Positions 1 through 9,504 are shown, counted from the first letter of the stretch. The stretch is 18,300 bases of DNA from Saccoglossus kowalevskii (GCF_000003605.2 NW_003122908.1:846386-864685); one strand, 5' to 3'. Notes: a model not told the origin generated them from the sequence alone. Program-made: numbers and translations.

Positions 1-57
<57 letters not shown>
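1..57. repeat. (GA)n microsatellite
   Basis: Uninterrupted GA dinucleotide repeat that begins at the first base of the window, so its true length is unknown. It ends four bases before the TTAA flank of the neighbouring MITE. Confidence 0.98.
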
Positions 58-59
<2 letters not shown>

Positions 60-61
60 TC

Positions 62-367
62 TTAAAGGGCACTGGTCGTCGCGTCACGCATGCGCGACAT
101 ATGGGTCTCATATAAACAAAGATGGCGTCTTTGATCCCTACTACCTTTCATGCGCAGACGAACAAGTACAAACTGAGACGTTACCAAGCTTTAATTGGGT
201 AATTTCTTTAGTGGTTGGAAGGTATGGAAGGAGTCACTGACACTATTTAGTGCCATCGTGTTCAAGTCAAACCTCGTACTCGTGAATTATTTAGAAGAGC
301 GCATTGAATTGTGGGGAACTCAACACAAATATCGCACATGCGCGGCGCGACGACCTCCGCCTTTTAA
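62..367. mobile_element. MITE with TTAA target duplication
   Basis: A short element bounded by TTAA at 62-65 and again at 364-367. The body (66-363, about 298 bp) has imperfect terminal inverted repeats of roughly 35-40 bp: the left end begins AGGGCACTGGTCGTCGCG and the reverse complement of the right end begins AAGGCGGAGGTCGTCGCG. Both then continue into GCGCATG-type sequence. No transposase is encoded. TTAA duplication is known for the piggyBac, Kolobok and ISL2EU superfamilies; which one mobilised this copy cannot be told from the ends alone. The open frame at 195-467 overlaps the right half and is judged accidental. A second partial copy lies near 9.4-9.5 kb. Confidence 0.75.
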
Positions 368-467
368 GTTGAGTTGGTTTTTCACGAGATTGCCAGTACT
401 ATTTAGTGTGATACTGAAGTGGGCGGATTTACATATTATCAAACAAATTATTAAACATTACGTTTAA

Positions 468-1931
468 TTTAATACTTAGCACTTTATTTTGTACAGAGAT
501 ATACGTAAAGGCTTCGGGACCAAATATCCCAACCCACTGCCAGGTAATTACTCAAATTGCTTAGAGTAAATTCTCAGTATATTGCGTAATACCCAAAGCG
601 AGTTTATGAACACTATATGCTGAAAATTGCACACGAATGAGCACGGTGTATGATGATAAGCGACAGTTTAAATTTTTTTCAAGAAACTTCATTACCTACA
701 TGTAATAACTAATGTTTGTTTTAAACTAAAACTAAATTTAAACATTGGATTCAAACAGCGTCAACTACCTGTTACGCCAAGCGCGTATTTGTCTATTAGT
801 CGAATTTACAGTTTAATAGGGTGTATCTTTCGTAATAAAACAGCGAAGTGAAATCTTCGAATCCTTTTTGTTTTGTTTTAAAGATGTTCGTGTTTCAAAT
901 AAAGTGAAGCTGACGGACGATTGTACAAGCTGTCTGCACCAATTTAATAACAACAATCGGTTTGGCAGTTGCACTGTCAACACTGATCATTGCCATAGGT
1001 GTGTTTACTTCGTGGTGAGACAAACATTCAGTTGATATAAAAAAAAGCTTGGAAAGCCCCTTGTGAGAGGTATTTAACTATCACGGGTCACATTTACACA
1101 CATAGGTTACTGGATTGGGTTTTGTTTTCACCTTTGACATATGCCTGCCAGTACTTCGCACATATAATGCACCATCTACATATTATTTGATATGTACGCA
1201 AGCCGTGTCACATTAACATTGTTTGCTTAATATATTCGCACTCGATTAAAAAAATGATATATAGTCAGCCCCGCCCAATGCGTTTGCCAATGTAATGTAC
1301 ACAGGCTGTTCCCTATTGACTGAACTTACCAACAACTTAAGCACCTAAGAACGGTTGATTTTCATCGATGAGTGAATATAATTCTTTTCGATTTATCAAT
1401 ATTCATATGGAACCCAAGAACCAGAAAATAGCATCACTGACTTTGCCAGGATTTATGTGAGAATCGTTGAATAGTATGAAACTATACATTCTCGGGGGGA
1501 CAAATTAAACGAGGAAAGTTTTTGAATAATGTTACAGTGCCTGTAAATAAACCTTGACAGCTAAATTAGTTGTTATAGTTTGGAAGCTATACCAGCGCCA
1601 ACATCATTAACTAGTGGTAAACTGAAATGTTGCACCGCCATGAGTGGGTAACCTCGCAGAAAAAGCTCTGAACTCGGAAAAGTATGCATAGAAGAGTTTA
1701 AGTAGATTTGGATTTGATTGATTCAAGACTTTATTGATGAAACAACCGGTATGCCATAAATGACGTAAGAGTTTCATTTGGAATATTTGTGAATTTCGTA
1801 ATGTCTGTCCAAGTGCATTCAGTTTTTATATTATGTTGACTATTGCATTCGTATACCAGGGTTATTACTATCATCCTCTGCAGATTCATTTCATCTAACC
1901 CTTGTTGGGTAATACCGCATAATATTCTATA
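468..1931. other. No gene seen; AT-rich non-coding DNA
   Basis: AT-rich sequence with stops in all frames at short intervals. I saw no convincing exon, tRNA, tandem array or terminal inverted repeat here. A half CRE-like TGACGTAA lies near 1751. Confidence 0.6.
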
Positions 1932-2384
1932 TTACGTTGTAATCAGTGAACATCGGAGCATGTCAAACAGACTCGAATGAGTCCTTATCTTCTCGACCCG
2001 ACCGTCGTTTATTTGTAGATCATCATTAAAGCCGATTCCAATGTAATTTTGTCCGTTTTCAACCAATTTAGAAACTGTAGAAAATGTTGAATTACTTTCG
2101 GCTTGCCACCCACGCCGCCGCTGTACCAGTGCCGCCCTGCGGGGGGCACCGCTTGACATCGTCGTCGTCGTAGTCGTTCTTAAATGTAAGATTATGAGTT
2201 TATATGTGAATAACAATAAGGTAATAGTCAGTAAAGATGGCTGACTGCGCTCCTTAAGGTTATGCCCGAACATGGAGAGAATTGTCGCGAGATGCATTGA
2301 TGTAAAATCGTTTTTTACAGTAACAGGGTGGCATCGGGAATCACAAGTACGCCATGTTTTTATTAGACGCAGGACACCCGTCAA
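1932..2384 (-). CDS. Uncharacterised 150-codon open frame, doubtful
   Basis: The longest open frame in the window in a background where chance frames reach about 70-107 codons, so it deserves a mention. The N-terminal half (reading ...FGHNLKERSQPSL..., then a run of threonines from a CGT/CGA-rich tract) looks like low-complexity non-coding sequence. The C-terminal half, from an internal Met at about 2159 (MSSGAPRRAALVQRRRGW), sits in a locally GC-rich patch and looks more protein-like. An acceptor-like TTTTCTACAG reads leftward at about 2077-2086 on the minus strand. No family is recognised. It may be an exon, a remnant, or chance. Confidence 0.2.
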   Translation of the reverse strand: MTGVLRLIKTWRTCDSRCHPVTVKNDFTSMHLATILSMFGHNLKERSQPSLLTITLLLFTYKLIILHLRTTTTTTMSSGAPRRAALVQRRRGWQAESNSTFSTVSKLVENGQNYIGIGFNDDLQINDGRVEKIRTHSSLFDMLRCSLITT

Positions 2385-2598
2385 ACAAAGTGAAGATCAC
2401 CGACCGGGATAGTCTGAACAGTTCCTATACACTCTGCCCTGTCAATCAAACCGCTTAATCTTTTCACGGCAGATTTCACTCATTTATAATCAATCTCTCC
2501 GCAGAATATAAATTCTTTCCAATATTCAAGTGTGACAAGAGTAAACTGAGATTTCTTTTCACGGCCCAAGAATGGGAACGCAAATTGCATGAAGAAAA

Positions 2599-2606
2599 TG
2601 ACGTCA
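2599..2606. promoter_or_regulatory. Perfect CRE palindrome TGACGTCA
   Basis: Exact match to the palindromic cyclic-AMP response element bound by CREB/ATF factors. It is one of three in the window. No transcription start can be assigned to it, so binding in the cell is only a possibility. Confidence 0.35.
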
Positions 2607-3054
2607 TCGCAACGCAAGAATGTTATTCATTAATACGGAACGTCATTTTGTGAACCGCAAAGTATACTCAGTAAGTCAAAGAAGATGCCACCCCAGACGA
2701 GTATATTGAATAGCACAGTGTTTAGTTATATCTTCATTTCATGAAATGTTGAAGGTGAAAAAAAAAACAGCTGAGGACGCTGTCTGTTCAACATTGAAGT
2801 CATTGAGAATCAATGTTTGTATAAGCCACACAACTGAACATCTCGGAACTGGAAATCGTGATTTGGCGTGCTGTTTAACGATGTTATTCGCAGTGGTTTG
2901 CTTAAATGTTACCACAAGTTAGATTTACTATTTTCGACTGCTGAAGGATTTTAAAATATTAGGTATCAGAAGAATATCGGAAAAAAATACTTTCCAGCAA
3001 GAAAAAGATTTAGCCATAATGTATTTATTGATAACATAAACAAAAAAAACTAAC

Positions 3055-3459
3055 CTTTATGCTATCCCTGCCCATGTTTTCGAATGGTTCATCCCTTAAA
3101 GAAGACAGATCACGTGTGATGATAATACCAACTAATTGCCTTCTCACTATGACAAACACCCCTCTACTATTGTATTGGCAAAAGCGCGTCTTTTGATCAG
3201 GATGATAGCAATGAAAACGCTGCAGTGTAATTTCCAAAACAGCACGGTCTTTGGAGCTCAATTTTAATAAACTAACTATGGTCTCGAAGATATCACAATT
3301 ACTAGGCTCAATGTGAGGCAGACGCTGATTAATTTCAGGGAGTGGGCAGAATGTTTTATTGAGTGATTGACTGACTGTCACACTGCAAATTGCCTGATTA
3401 TATTGCAATAATTTTGTGAACGAGTGTGAAACAAAAAAATATACATTTTGTGTGACCAT
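3055..3459 (-). CDS. Candidate exon of an unknown protein
   Basis: An open frame reads from an ATG at 3457-3459 for 135 codons to a donor-like site (AAG|GTTAGT, intron side beginning at 3054), after which the frame stays open nine more codons to a stop. An acceptor-like TTTGCAG reads at about 3384-3390, so the exon could instead begin internally with TVSQSLNKTF. The predicted peptide has ordinary composition, with cysteines in FCPLPEINQ and RFHCYHPD and a basic IVRRQLVGIIITRDLSS stretch, but no family is recognised. A perfect CRE lies about 140 bp upstream of the ATG. The length is above the chance background, and there is no other support. Confidence 0.3.
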
Positions 3460-3598
3460 GAAGCAGTACAGTTTTCCATATCATGGCATATCAATTGCGC
3501 CGTCGATGCACCACCGTTTGTTAGACCATCTTGGTATAGCATGTCAGATTGTGGCTGAAAACATGACTAAGCTTATGAAACGTTTTTTTACGTAACTG

Positions 3599-3606
3599 TG
3601 ACGTCA
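3599..3606. promoter_or_regulatory. Perfect CRE palindrome TGACGTCA
   Basis: Second exact CREB/ATF palindrome, about 140 bp upstream of the candidate minus-strand exon that starts at 3459. If that exon is real, this is at promoter distance. The function is inferred. Confidence 0.4.
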
Positions 3607-5482
3607 ATTGTAAAAGTAAGAAGAAATCTGAAGGCGCAAATGTGCTGCCGATTGTGAGGATGTGTTATAATGGGGTTCACCTTATTATCCTTATTCAGAC
3701 AAAATAAATGAAACATTATAAAGAGGTGAATTTTACATCGTAATCGGGTCTGGGGAGATCAAAACTCATATTTACTAAACAGAATCCTCACTGATTAATA
3801 AAGAAATTAATGTACTTATTTACCTACCTATTTATTCACAGGTTATCTGTGACTTAACGCCCAAGAAATGACACAGAGACAGGTATTGGTGGAGAAAAAT
3901 CGGGGGGGGGGGTATGACCTCACGTGCGAAAGCGTCTTAGCCGCCTATGTCATGATCTAGGTCGCCAGTGACCAAGATCATGACAATGACAGCGTGGTGC
4001 TCGAGTGAGGCAGCCACCTGTGGGGACTCGTGTGCGTAGGCGTCATTGAGGCCTCATCTGCCTTGGCGTTTCGGTCATATTCGACTCGCCTCGGGACAAG
4101 GGCGCCGTGTTACCCGAACCGAGCCATGAATCCCTGGTGACAACTCCCCCCCCCCACACACACACAGACTGTATTTATTGTAACGTAACGGAATAATTAA
4201 ATACAACTGCAGAGCTGATAAGTTGTAGGGTGGGTAGGAGGAAAACTTGAGACGATGTGGACTACGTGGAAACATGGAGCTAAAATAAGAGCTCCATGGC
4301 GGAAAGCAGGAGACGATTGAGTGGTGTGTCAAAGGAAAGGGACGCTAACAATGCAGGCAAGTAATTGGTAAATGAGGATGACATAAGGGATAAAGCCAAG
4401 GATAGGCTGAGAATGTGGACATAGCAAGTCAAGGGTCATGACTGATGACTATATGCGTAATGAGGTAAACATAAGACGAAGGGTAGAGAAATACTACAGA
4501 TAAGGAATCGGGTCAGATTGGTAACAATGACAAGAGAAATGGCTAGTGAAAAGAATGATGAATGCTCATTTCCAGGCGTTAACATCAATTAAAGACTGTG
4601 TATTTAATTGTGACATAAACATTTAATAACAAAACAAACACATATATACAACATATACATACAGCATAGTATGTCTTTCAATGGTTTTGCTAAAGGAAGA
4701 ACTATAACTGGACTATCTATCTATCTGGACTATTGCGCATGCGCAATAATATATAATATGGGCGTATATTAGTTAAATATAACATTGGATTGTTAGATAT
4801 ATCGTATTTGGAATTGCAATGTTATTTTTTAACTATATATGTAACGTTTCTTCTTCTTTTTTCTTATTTATTTTTAGAATATCATTTACCATGTTCTATT
4901 CAACATGAATAATGGCAACACAGTTGACATTTTTATAGTAGACTTTTGATATTTATCTAGTTTTTTTTTTATATTTAACAAGGAAGTAACTGGACTGGTT
5001 TTCTCTCAGATTGGTCACAATATGACTATGCAGCTTCAATTTTCAATGAATATCTTGGTGATATTTGCTCTGAAGTGATGTTAACGTTGCCTTCTTGAAA
5101 ACTGTTTAGTTTGAAATTAGATGAGTTTACAGGTTGTCTACTTCCAAATGTTTTCATTTCAAGACAATATCTGCAATTTATTTGTTAAATTGTGGAAAAT
5201 ACGTAAACCAGAGAGAGTTTCTAATATAACTCATACATTTGTATAACTTTTGTTTTTTTACTGTCTATGTTAAGATACCACTATTGATGAAGACCAGCTG
5301 CTAGAAAGCGTTTGATGATTTGATTCATTACACGATTATCAACTACTACCTTCAGTATAGAATTTGGGATAATACCCAGTGTAGTGGCAGAATGACAATT
5401 TCTCACGCCAAGAATGGGTTAAAAACCATGTGTTAGAATGACGGTCTTGTTTTCGTAGTATGAACAAACCTTAACAATCAAA
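3607..5482. other. No gene seen; simple repeats and G/C tracts
   Basis: Non-coding stretch. It holds an 11-base G tract at 3902-3912, a C tract running into (CA)n at about 4146-4166, a short (CTAT)n at about 4714-4726, and the NRF1-like palindrome listed separately. The 85-codon minus-strand frame at 4075-4332 spans the C/CA tract and has low-complexity content, so I do not call it a gene. Confidence 0.6.
4731..4748. promoter_or_regulatory. NRF1-like palindrome
   Basis: Perfect 18-bp palindrome TATTGCGCATGCGCAATA containing TGCGCATGCGCA, the symmetrical site of the transcription factor NRF1. It lies in AT-rich DNA with no CpG island and no recognised start nearby. It may be a promoter element of an unseen transcript or a chance or relic palindrome. 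Confidence 0.35.
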
Positions 5483-5683
5483 AATATGGCTAATCAGAGT
5501 AAAAAGCTGAATGAGCCCGTATTTCAAGTAACAAACTGTTTATTAGTTTTGCCCTCTTTACCCTTCGGTGTTGAACCCCTAAGTGGTGTCATCCCAGGCG
5601 CTTTCTTAGAATCACCCCCACACTGGCGCCAGTCTGTCTCTCATGGGACATTACGCAGACCCACTGCATTCAGTCTGCTGTAA

Positions 5684-6198
5684 TAATCAATTATACATTT
5701 GTTGATCAATTTCAATCTATACCACAATGGCTGATGCTGGCGGACTGAAACATATATTGCATTAATGAATGGTAGAGATGATGTTGTCCGTTCTACCTGA
5801 AACAAAGTGTTGACATTTCAACAACCAACCCTGATCAAAGTCGCTTCCATTCAACAATTTCTGAACAATGCCCAACATTTGCCAACTTAGTTCATTCATT
5901 GGGAACAGTTAAACCAAGATTTACTTTGTTAATTTTGGCACAATACCCTGTATATATTATATCTATATAATATAAACTTCGAACCAGTTCTTTTGGTAAG
6001 ATACAAGAGTCATTAAACATTGTTTATTTAGTCTAGTCAGGTTTTGTCTAGACAGTTGTCTAATCATGAGCGTGAGTATTTTTGTTTGACCTATTCATTG
6101 ATCTAATAATCGGAATAATATCGGAAAGTCATGCTGTGACATATAAACATGTTTTTCCACGCATAATTTTAGAATTATTGCTGCCATTTACTGTGTCC
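5684..6198. other. No gene seen
   Basis: AT-rich, no supported coding sequence. A short palindromic TATATTATATCTATATAATATA-like patch lies at about 5951-5973. Confidence 0.55.
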
Positions 6199-6308
6199 TC
6201 TGATGACTTTTTAACCCACTATGCAGCTTGTGTTCTCTGATGACAGAGTCAACGGCTGCACAGATAGTGTTTTTGGTGACTTGGTAAACCACTACAGTGA
6301 AGCTACAG
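6199..6308 (+). repeat. 37-bp tandem repeat, left cluster (3 degenerate units)
   Basis: Units start at 6199 and 6236 (both TCTGATGAC) and about 6272 (TTTGGTGAC), spaced 37 and 36 bp. Each continues into a CACTATGCAGC-like core. The same unit recurs at 8781-8985 and once near 9653, always on the plus strand. The period is not a multiple of three, so this is not a coding repeat. Confidence 0.75.
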
Positions 6309-6393
6309 AGACTGGTTAGAATGCCATGTGGCTATTCATGTGTCGATTGTCTACTATATATACAGTAATCGTCCTCTTAGTTGGGGGGATAGG

Positions 6394-6690
6394 GGTCCAT
6401 GCACCCCGTGATACATTGTTTTAACTTTTTTTACAATCTCTGAGGTGTGTGGGATCAGAAACCCCTTTGTTCCCATTCCAAACAAGTTCCATGTTGGTCG
6501 TTTAGTTGTTTTGTCTGTCATTTTGGATTCCTTAGAACACAAAAGTAAGGGTACCCCATGATACATTGTTTAACCTACATTTTTACAATCCCTCAGGTGT
6601 GTGAATTTCCTTTATTCCCATTCCGAAAAAAATGTCTGTGTTTGTCATCTTTGATTTCTTAGGATGCCAAAAATAGGGGTAGGGGCAATA
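6394..6690. repeat. Two tandem degenerate copies of a ~155-bp sequence; left inverted-repeat arm
   Basis: The first copy starts with GGTCCATGCACCCCGTGATA at 6394 and the second with GGGTACCCCATGATACATTG at 6549. Both go on to TTACAATC(T/C)CTxAGGTGTGTG, a TTCCCATTCC motif, and TTCTTAGGA/CCTTAGAAC-type ends. The start of the unit (6394-6449) is inverted relative to 8701-8756 on the far side of the decayed ORF. The minus-strand open frame at 6354-6566 falls in this repeat and is not supported as a gene. Confidence 0.7.
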
Positions 6691-6806
6691 TAAAGGATTA
6701 TTTCTGATACAAAGAAATCAATTGCAGGTACAAAACAAAGTATTTTCAGAATAGATATGATCTGCCCTATCACAATAACTTATTGGTTCTACAATGACTG
6801 TATTGG

Positions 6807-6814
6807 TGACGTCA
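6807..6814. promoter_or_regulatory. Perfect CRE palindrome TGACGTCA
   Basis: Third exact CREB/ATF palindrome, about 360 bp upstream of the first recognisable codons of the decayed ORF. It could be a relic of that element's promoter. This is inference only. Confidence 0.25.
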
Positions 6815-7843
6815 GTAATCAAAATTCTTGCCTTTCTTCATTGTTATCCACTTTGCACATATGTAAATTGATTTTTGGATTTCCTGTTTGTTTGATGGAA
6901 AGTATACATGTATAGGCAGTTATGTTTCAACCCTATCATTCAGCTGTTGGACATCATTGGACATCCTGTCGTCAGGCATTTGTTAAAGTATTCAGAAGTG
7001 CCAAATTGGACGTTCGTTAGAAGTATGTTGTCATCGCTTATAACTTTGGAAGTTGCATGAAAGCATTTCCCCATTTGGAAATTTTCAGAAGAATACAAGA
7101 GCTATGTTGTAACTTCAGAGCCTTTTAACACTGCGATGAACTATATGGGCATGTTTACTGGGTACCAAAAATAATGGAACGAGTGATTGAGTGCTTCAGT
7201 GAAAAGAAGAATGTAGTAGCCCTGCTCAATGCTGCCCAGAAAGTGCAGTCGTGAGTCACTCAGTCGTGCCTTGCATGATCCATCCATTTACATCATTTTG
7301 GACAAGTACCAGGCTTATGAAGGCAAGGTTCGTACTGGCCACTTTCTTGCTCAGTGTTATTGATTATAAACATCCTATCCTGATATTTCTGTATGCCATG
7401 AAGACGAACAACTTGGACCTCTCCCACAAATTTGGTGGAGATATGGCAGACCTATTTTTTGCTTATGATGGATAAATCTACCCCAGATATAACATTTTTT
7501 TCAATATCAATACCTTACAAATGGTGTTTCAATGGAGAGGTCGAATGCACGTGCTTCTTACATTGTATTGTAGGTGGATTCGTCGATATTTGTCCTAGTT
7601 TGATGCTGACAATGATGATGCGGTACAACGTACCATTGCTGCTATTCGTTACTTCACAAACCCTTTCTCATTGGCCGACAAGGACCATCTTTACAGCTTG
7701 GCAGATGGTGCTCCTGCTTCTTTTGAGATAGAATTTGGTGTACTACGTGCTGCGTAAGCTGACAAAGAGACCAAAGAAGCATTCATTAAAAGACAAATAT
7801 TGTGCACAACAAAACATTCAAGCTCACCACCACACTAAAAAGA

Positions 7844-7927
7844 GTCAGTTTGGTTTGCTGAATGTATTTTTATTTTGACATTATTGAGTAAGGTATATGA
7901 TGTGGTTCAATATTTCCTATATTGCAG
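7844..7927 (+). other. 84-nt intron-like GT-AG segment inside the decayed ORF
   Basis: The protein similarity is interrupted between KLTTTLKR and DVQYYEHS. Removing 7844-7927 (GTCAGT...TTGCAG, with a pyrimidine-containing tail) joins AGA to GAT in frame and gives a continuous family-like stretch. It could be a genuine short spliceosomal intron of the ancestral gene, or a random insertion that happens to have these ends. Confidence 0.45.
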
Positions 7928-8198
7928 GATGTCCAATACTATGAGCATAGTTGCCTTGTCTTCATGCTGCTGGTCAAATCTCAGGACCTGGATGAGCCAG
8001 TAGAACCTGATGAACTGATAAGCTATACACTTACCTCTGTAACTTGTAGCCTTGGCTGCACTACTACAGGTTCTTCACATTTCTTCACAGACCATGGTCG
8101 GGAGGAATTTCCTCACCCAAAAGGTGCACTACAATGATATGGCAATGCACTTTCTCATGCCCTGATAAATATATCTCCTACGTTTGCAGAAATATGTC

Positions 8199-8338
8199 TG
8201 CAAGTGCAGTGGTGGATCCAGCAAAATGTATTGGGGGGGGGGGCAAGCTTCGCCTAACATTACGGAGCGAAAATCGCAAAGAAGCTGTGCGTAATTCAAA
8301 TGATATGAATCGTCATGCGTTTGGCCACTGTTCAAGTG
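8199..8338. mobile_element. hAT-like MITE with 8-bp target duplication
   Basis: The element proper is 8207-8330 (124 bp), with short terminal inverted repeats CAGTGG...CCACTG. The left end reads CAGTGGTGGATCCAGC and runs into an 11-base G tract, as in hAT non-autonomous elements I remember from marine animals. The flanking 8-mers TGCAAGTG (8199-8206) and TTCAAGTG (8331-8338) match at 7 of 8 bases; an 8-bp duplication is the hAT hallmark. It interrupts the decayed ORF: reading across the empty site gives EICLQV followed by LDQDGGKKN in the same frame. It therefore inserted into a once intact copy. Confidence 0.8.
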
Positions 8339-8700
8339 TTAGATCAAGATGGTGGTAAAAAAAATTGTATCTTCTCAACTGAGTCCATGCTAATTCTAAC
8401 AAGCTCAGGAGAAATTACGCCAAGGATCCTCTCAGCAGTATATGATACAAGGGCCAGTGACAAGAAAACCAAGTGACTTCAAACTTTTCCTGGCAAATGA
8501 ACACAATAAAACTTGGCTATCCGGACTACTACTCCAGGGCGTGGAGCAGCAATCTGCATCATCTCACATGGAGCAATGTGGACCAGCATTGTTGGTAGTG
8601 GATGGCAAGGCAAACCAGTTTCATTCATTTGATAGAGTAAATAATTGAATTCCATATAGGAGTTTTTAAACCACTTTGTATCATAAATTCGAATGTTTAA

Positions 8701-8756
8701 CACCTAAAGATTGGTAAAAATGCAGTGTAAAAATGTACCATGGGGTGCATGGGACC
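8701..8756. repeat. Right inverted-repeat arm of the composite unit
   Basis: About 56 bp whose sequence (CACCTAAAGATTGGTAAAAA ... TGGGGTGCATGGGACC) is the reverse complement, with some mismatches, of 6394-6449, and more weakly of 6550-6602. The decayed ORF lies between the arms and ends about 55 bp before this arm. Confidence 0.7.
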
Positions 8757-8780
8757 AATATCTTCCTACTGAACTAGGTG

Positions 8781-8985
8781 TCTGATGACTTGGATGGCCA
8801 TGCTACTATGCAGCCAGTGTAATCTGATGACTTGGCCAACTACTATGCAGCCAGCGTCGTCTGATGACTAAACTAACTACGATATAGCCAGTATCGGCTG
8901 ATGACTGGATTAACTACTATGCAGGCAGCGTCATCGGATGACTGGACTAAGTATCATACAGCGAGTGTCGGCTGATGATCAGAAC
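8781..8985 (+). repeat. 37-bp tandem repeat, right cluster
   Basis: Units start at 8781, 8823, 8860, 8897, 8934 and 8971 (last one partial). The spacing is exactly 37 bp except for a 42-bp first unit. The consensus is close to TCTGATGACTGGACTAACTA followed by CTATGCAGCCAGCGTCG. The same motif and strand occur at 6199-6308. The open frame at 8938-9216 begins in this array and is not supported as a gene. Confidence 0.9.
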
Positions 8986-9368
8986 ACATTGCTGACCAAG
9001 CTGAAAGCTATATATTGTCTAGTTCACCTAGGCATAGCACTACGTATATTCAACTGTAAAATATTCCCAATGTTCTCTATAGAAGGGCACTTTGTGGTAT
9101 CCATGGTAATATTTCTGATGTGGGAAAAACACACGGCAAGTCCTGTGAGTCTATTCCTGGTGTGGTGTTTTAAGTTGAAAATATTCACTTGGAATTATAA
9201 CACTGTGCTTAATTGACTTTCCTAATATACTTAAGGAGTGTTACACATTACATTACACGACGTTTGGCGGAAATTTATGTTGGACAATCGGGGTGAAAAA
9301 GTATTTTAAATTGTTTTTTAACAATAGTCTATTCTGTTCACGTCTATCATTATGCCTTGACTTGCCGG

Positions 9369-9504
9369 TATTTAGTGCAAGTCACGCCCAGGTCAAACCT
9401 CGTACTTGTGATTTCCATTAGAAGAGCGCATTGGATTGTGGGAAAACCAATGGTTATCAACACAAATGTCGCACATGCGCAGCGCGACGACCACCGCCCT
9501 TTAA
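9369..9504. mobile_element. Partial second copy of the TTAA MITE
   Basis: Same orientation as 245-367. Shared blocks include TCAAACCTCGTACT, TTAGAAGAGCGCATTG, ATTGTGGG, TCAACACAAAT and CGCACATGCGC-GCGCGACGACC, ending CCGCCCTTTAA with TTAA at 9501-9504. The second copy carries an extra dozen bases near 9440-9460. A left terminus matching the first copy was not found; the CTTAAGG near 9230 is too weak to count. The copy is 5'-truncated or strongly diverged on that side. Confidence 0.75.

Larger units (their letters stand above)
7171..8648 (+). pseudogene. Decayed copy of a recurrent invertebrate ORF family
   Basis: Consecutive blocks in shifting frames read like one protein. About 7174-7251 reads MERVIECFSEKKNVVALLNA and ends in a stop at 7252. 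The frame at 7256-7360 includes SIYIILDKYQAYEGKVRTGH. The frame from 7362 to the stop at 7473 includes NNLDLSHKFGGDMADLFFAY. At 7608-7754 it includes RTIAAIRYFTNPFSLADKDH, then a TAA. At 7928-8133 it includes VFMLLVKSQDLDEPVEPDEL. From 8442 to the stop at 8646 it includes RKPSDFKLFLANEHNKTWLS and ends near ALLVVDGKANQFHSFD. From memory, these blocks in this order match a high-copy uncharacterised protein family common in predictions from corals, molluscs, brachiopods and echinoderms. Its function is unknown to me. At least three in-frame stops, several frameshifts and an inserted MITE show it is dead. Part of the middle (about 7476-7607) appears deleted or too diverged to read. It sits between inverted-repeat arms and 37-bp repeat clusters. 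Confidence 0.75.

Noticed and set aside
195-467. 90-codon open frame
   Set aside because: It overlaps the right half of the TTAA MITE and has no recognisable domain; the sister copy does not keep the frame.
842-870. TCTTCGAATCC as a tRNA B box
   Set aside because: No A box or acceptor-stem complementarity is present at tRNA distance.
2745-2795. AATGTTGAA...TTCAACATT inverted repeat
   Set aside because: Nine-base arms with a long interrupted loop are expected by chance in AT-rich DNA; no element borders were found.
4075-4332. 85-codon minus-strand frame
   Set aside because: It runs through a C/CA simple-repeat tract and has low-complexity composition.
5283-5325. TTGATGA...GAAA stretch resembling a hammerhead ribozyme or Penelope-type end
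   Set aside because: Stem II pairs only at two bases and the core has a mismatch in the first position; the sequence similarity is too slight.
5486-5683. 65-codon frame (MANQSKKLNEPVF...)
   Set aside because: Length within the chance background, with no domain and no splice context.
8129-8703. Minus-strand frames opposite the decayed ORF
   Set aside because: They are shadows of the plus-strand pseudogene and of the hAT-like MITE.
8781-8985. CTGATGA in every 37-bp unit as a hammerhead ribozyme core or snoRNA box C
   Set aside because: No matching GAAA with a closing stem, and no regular box D with flanking complementarity, follows within the units.
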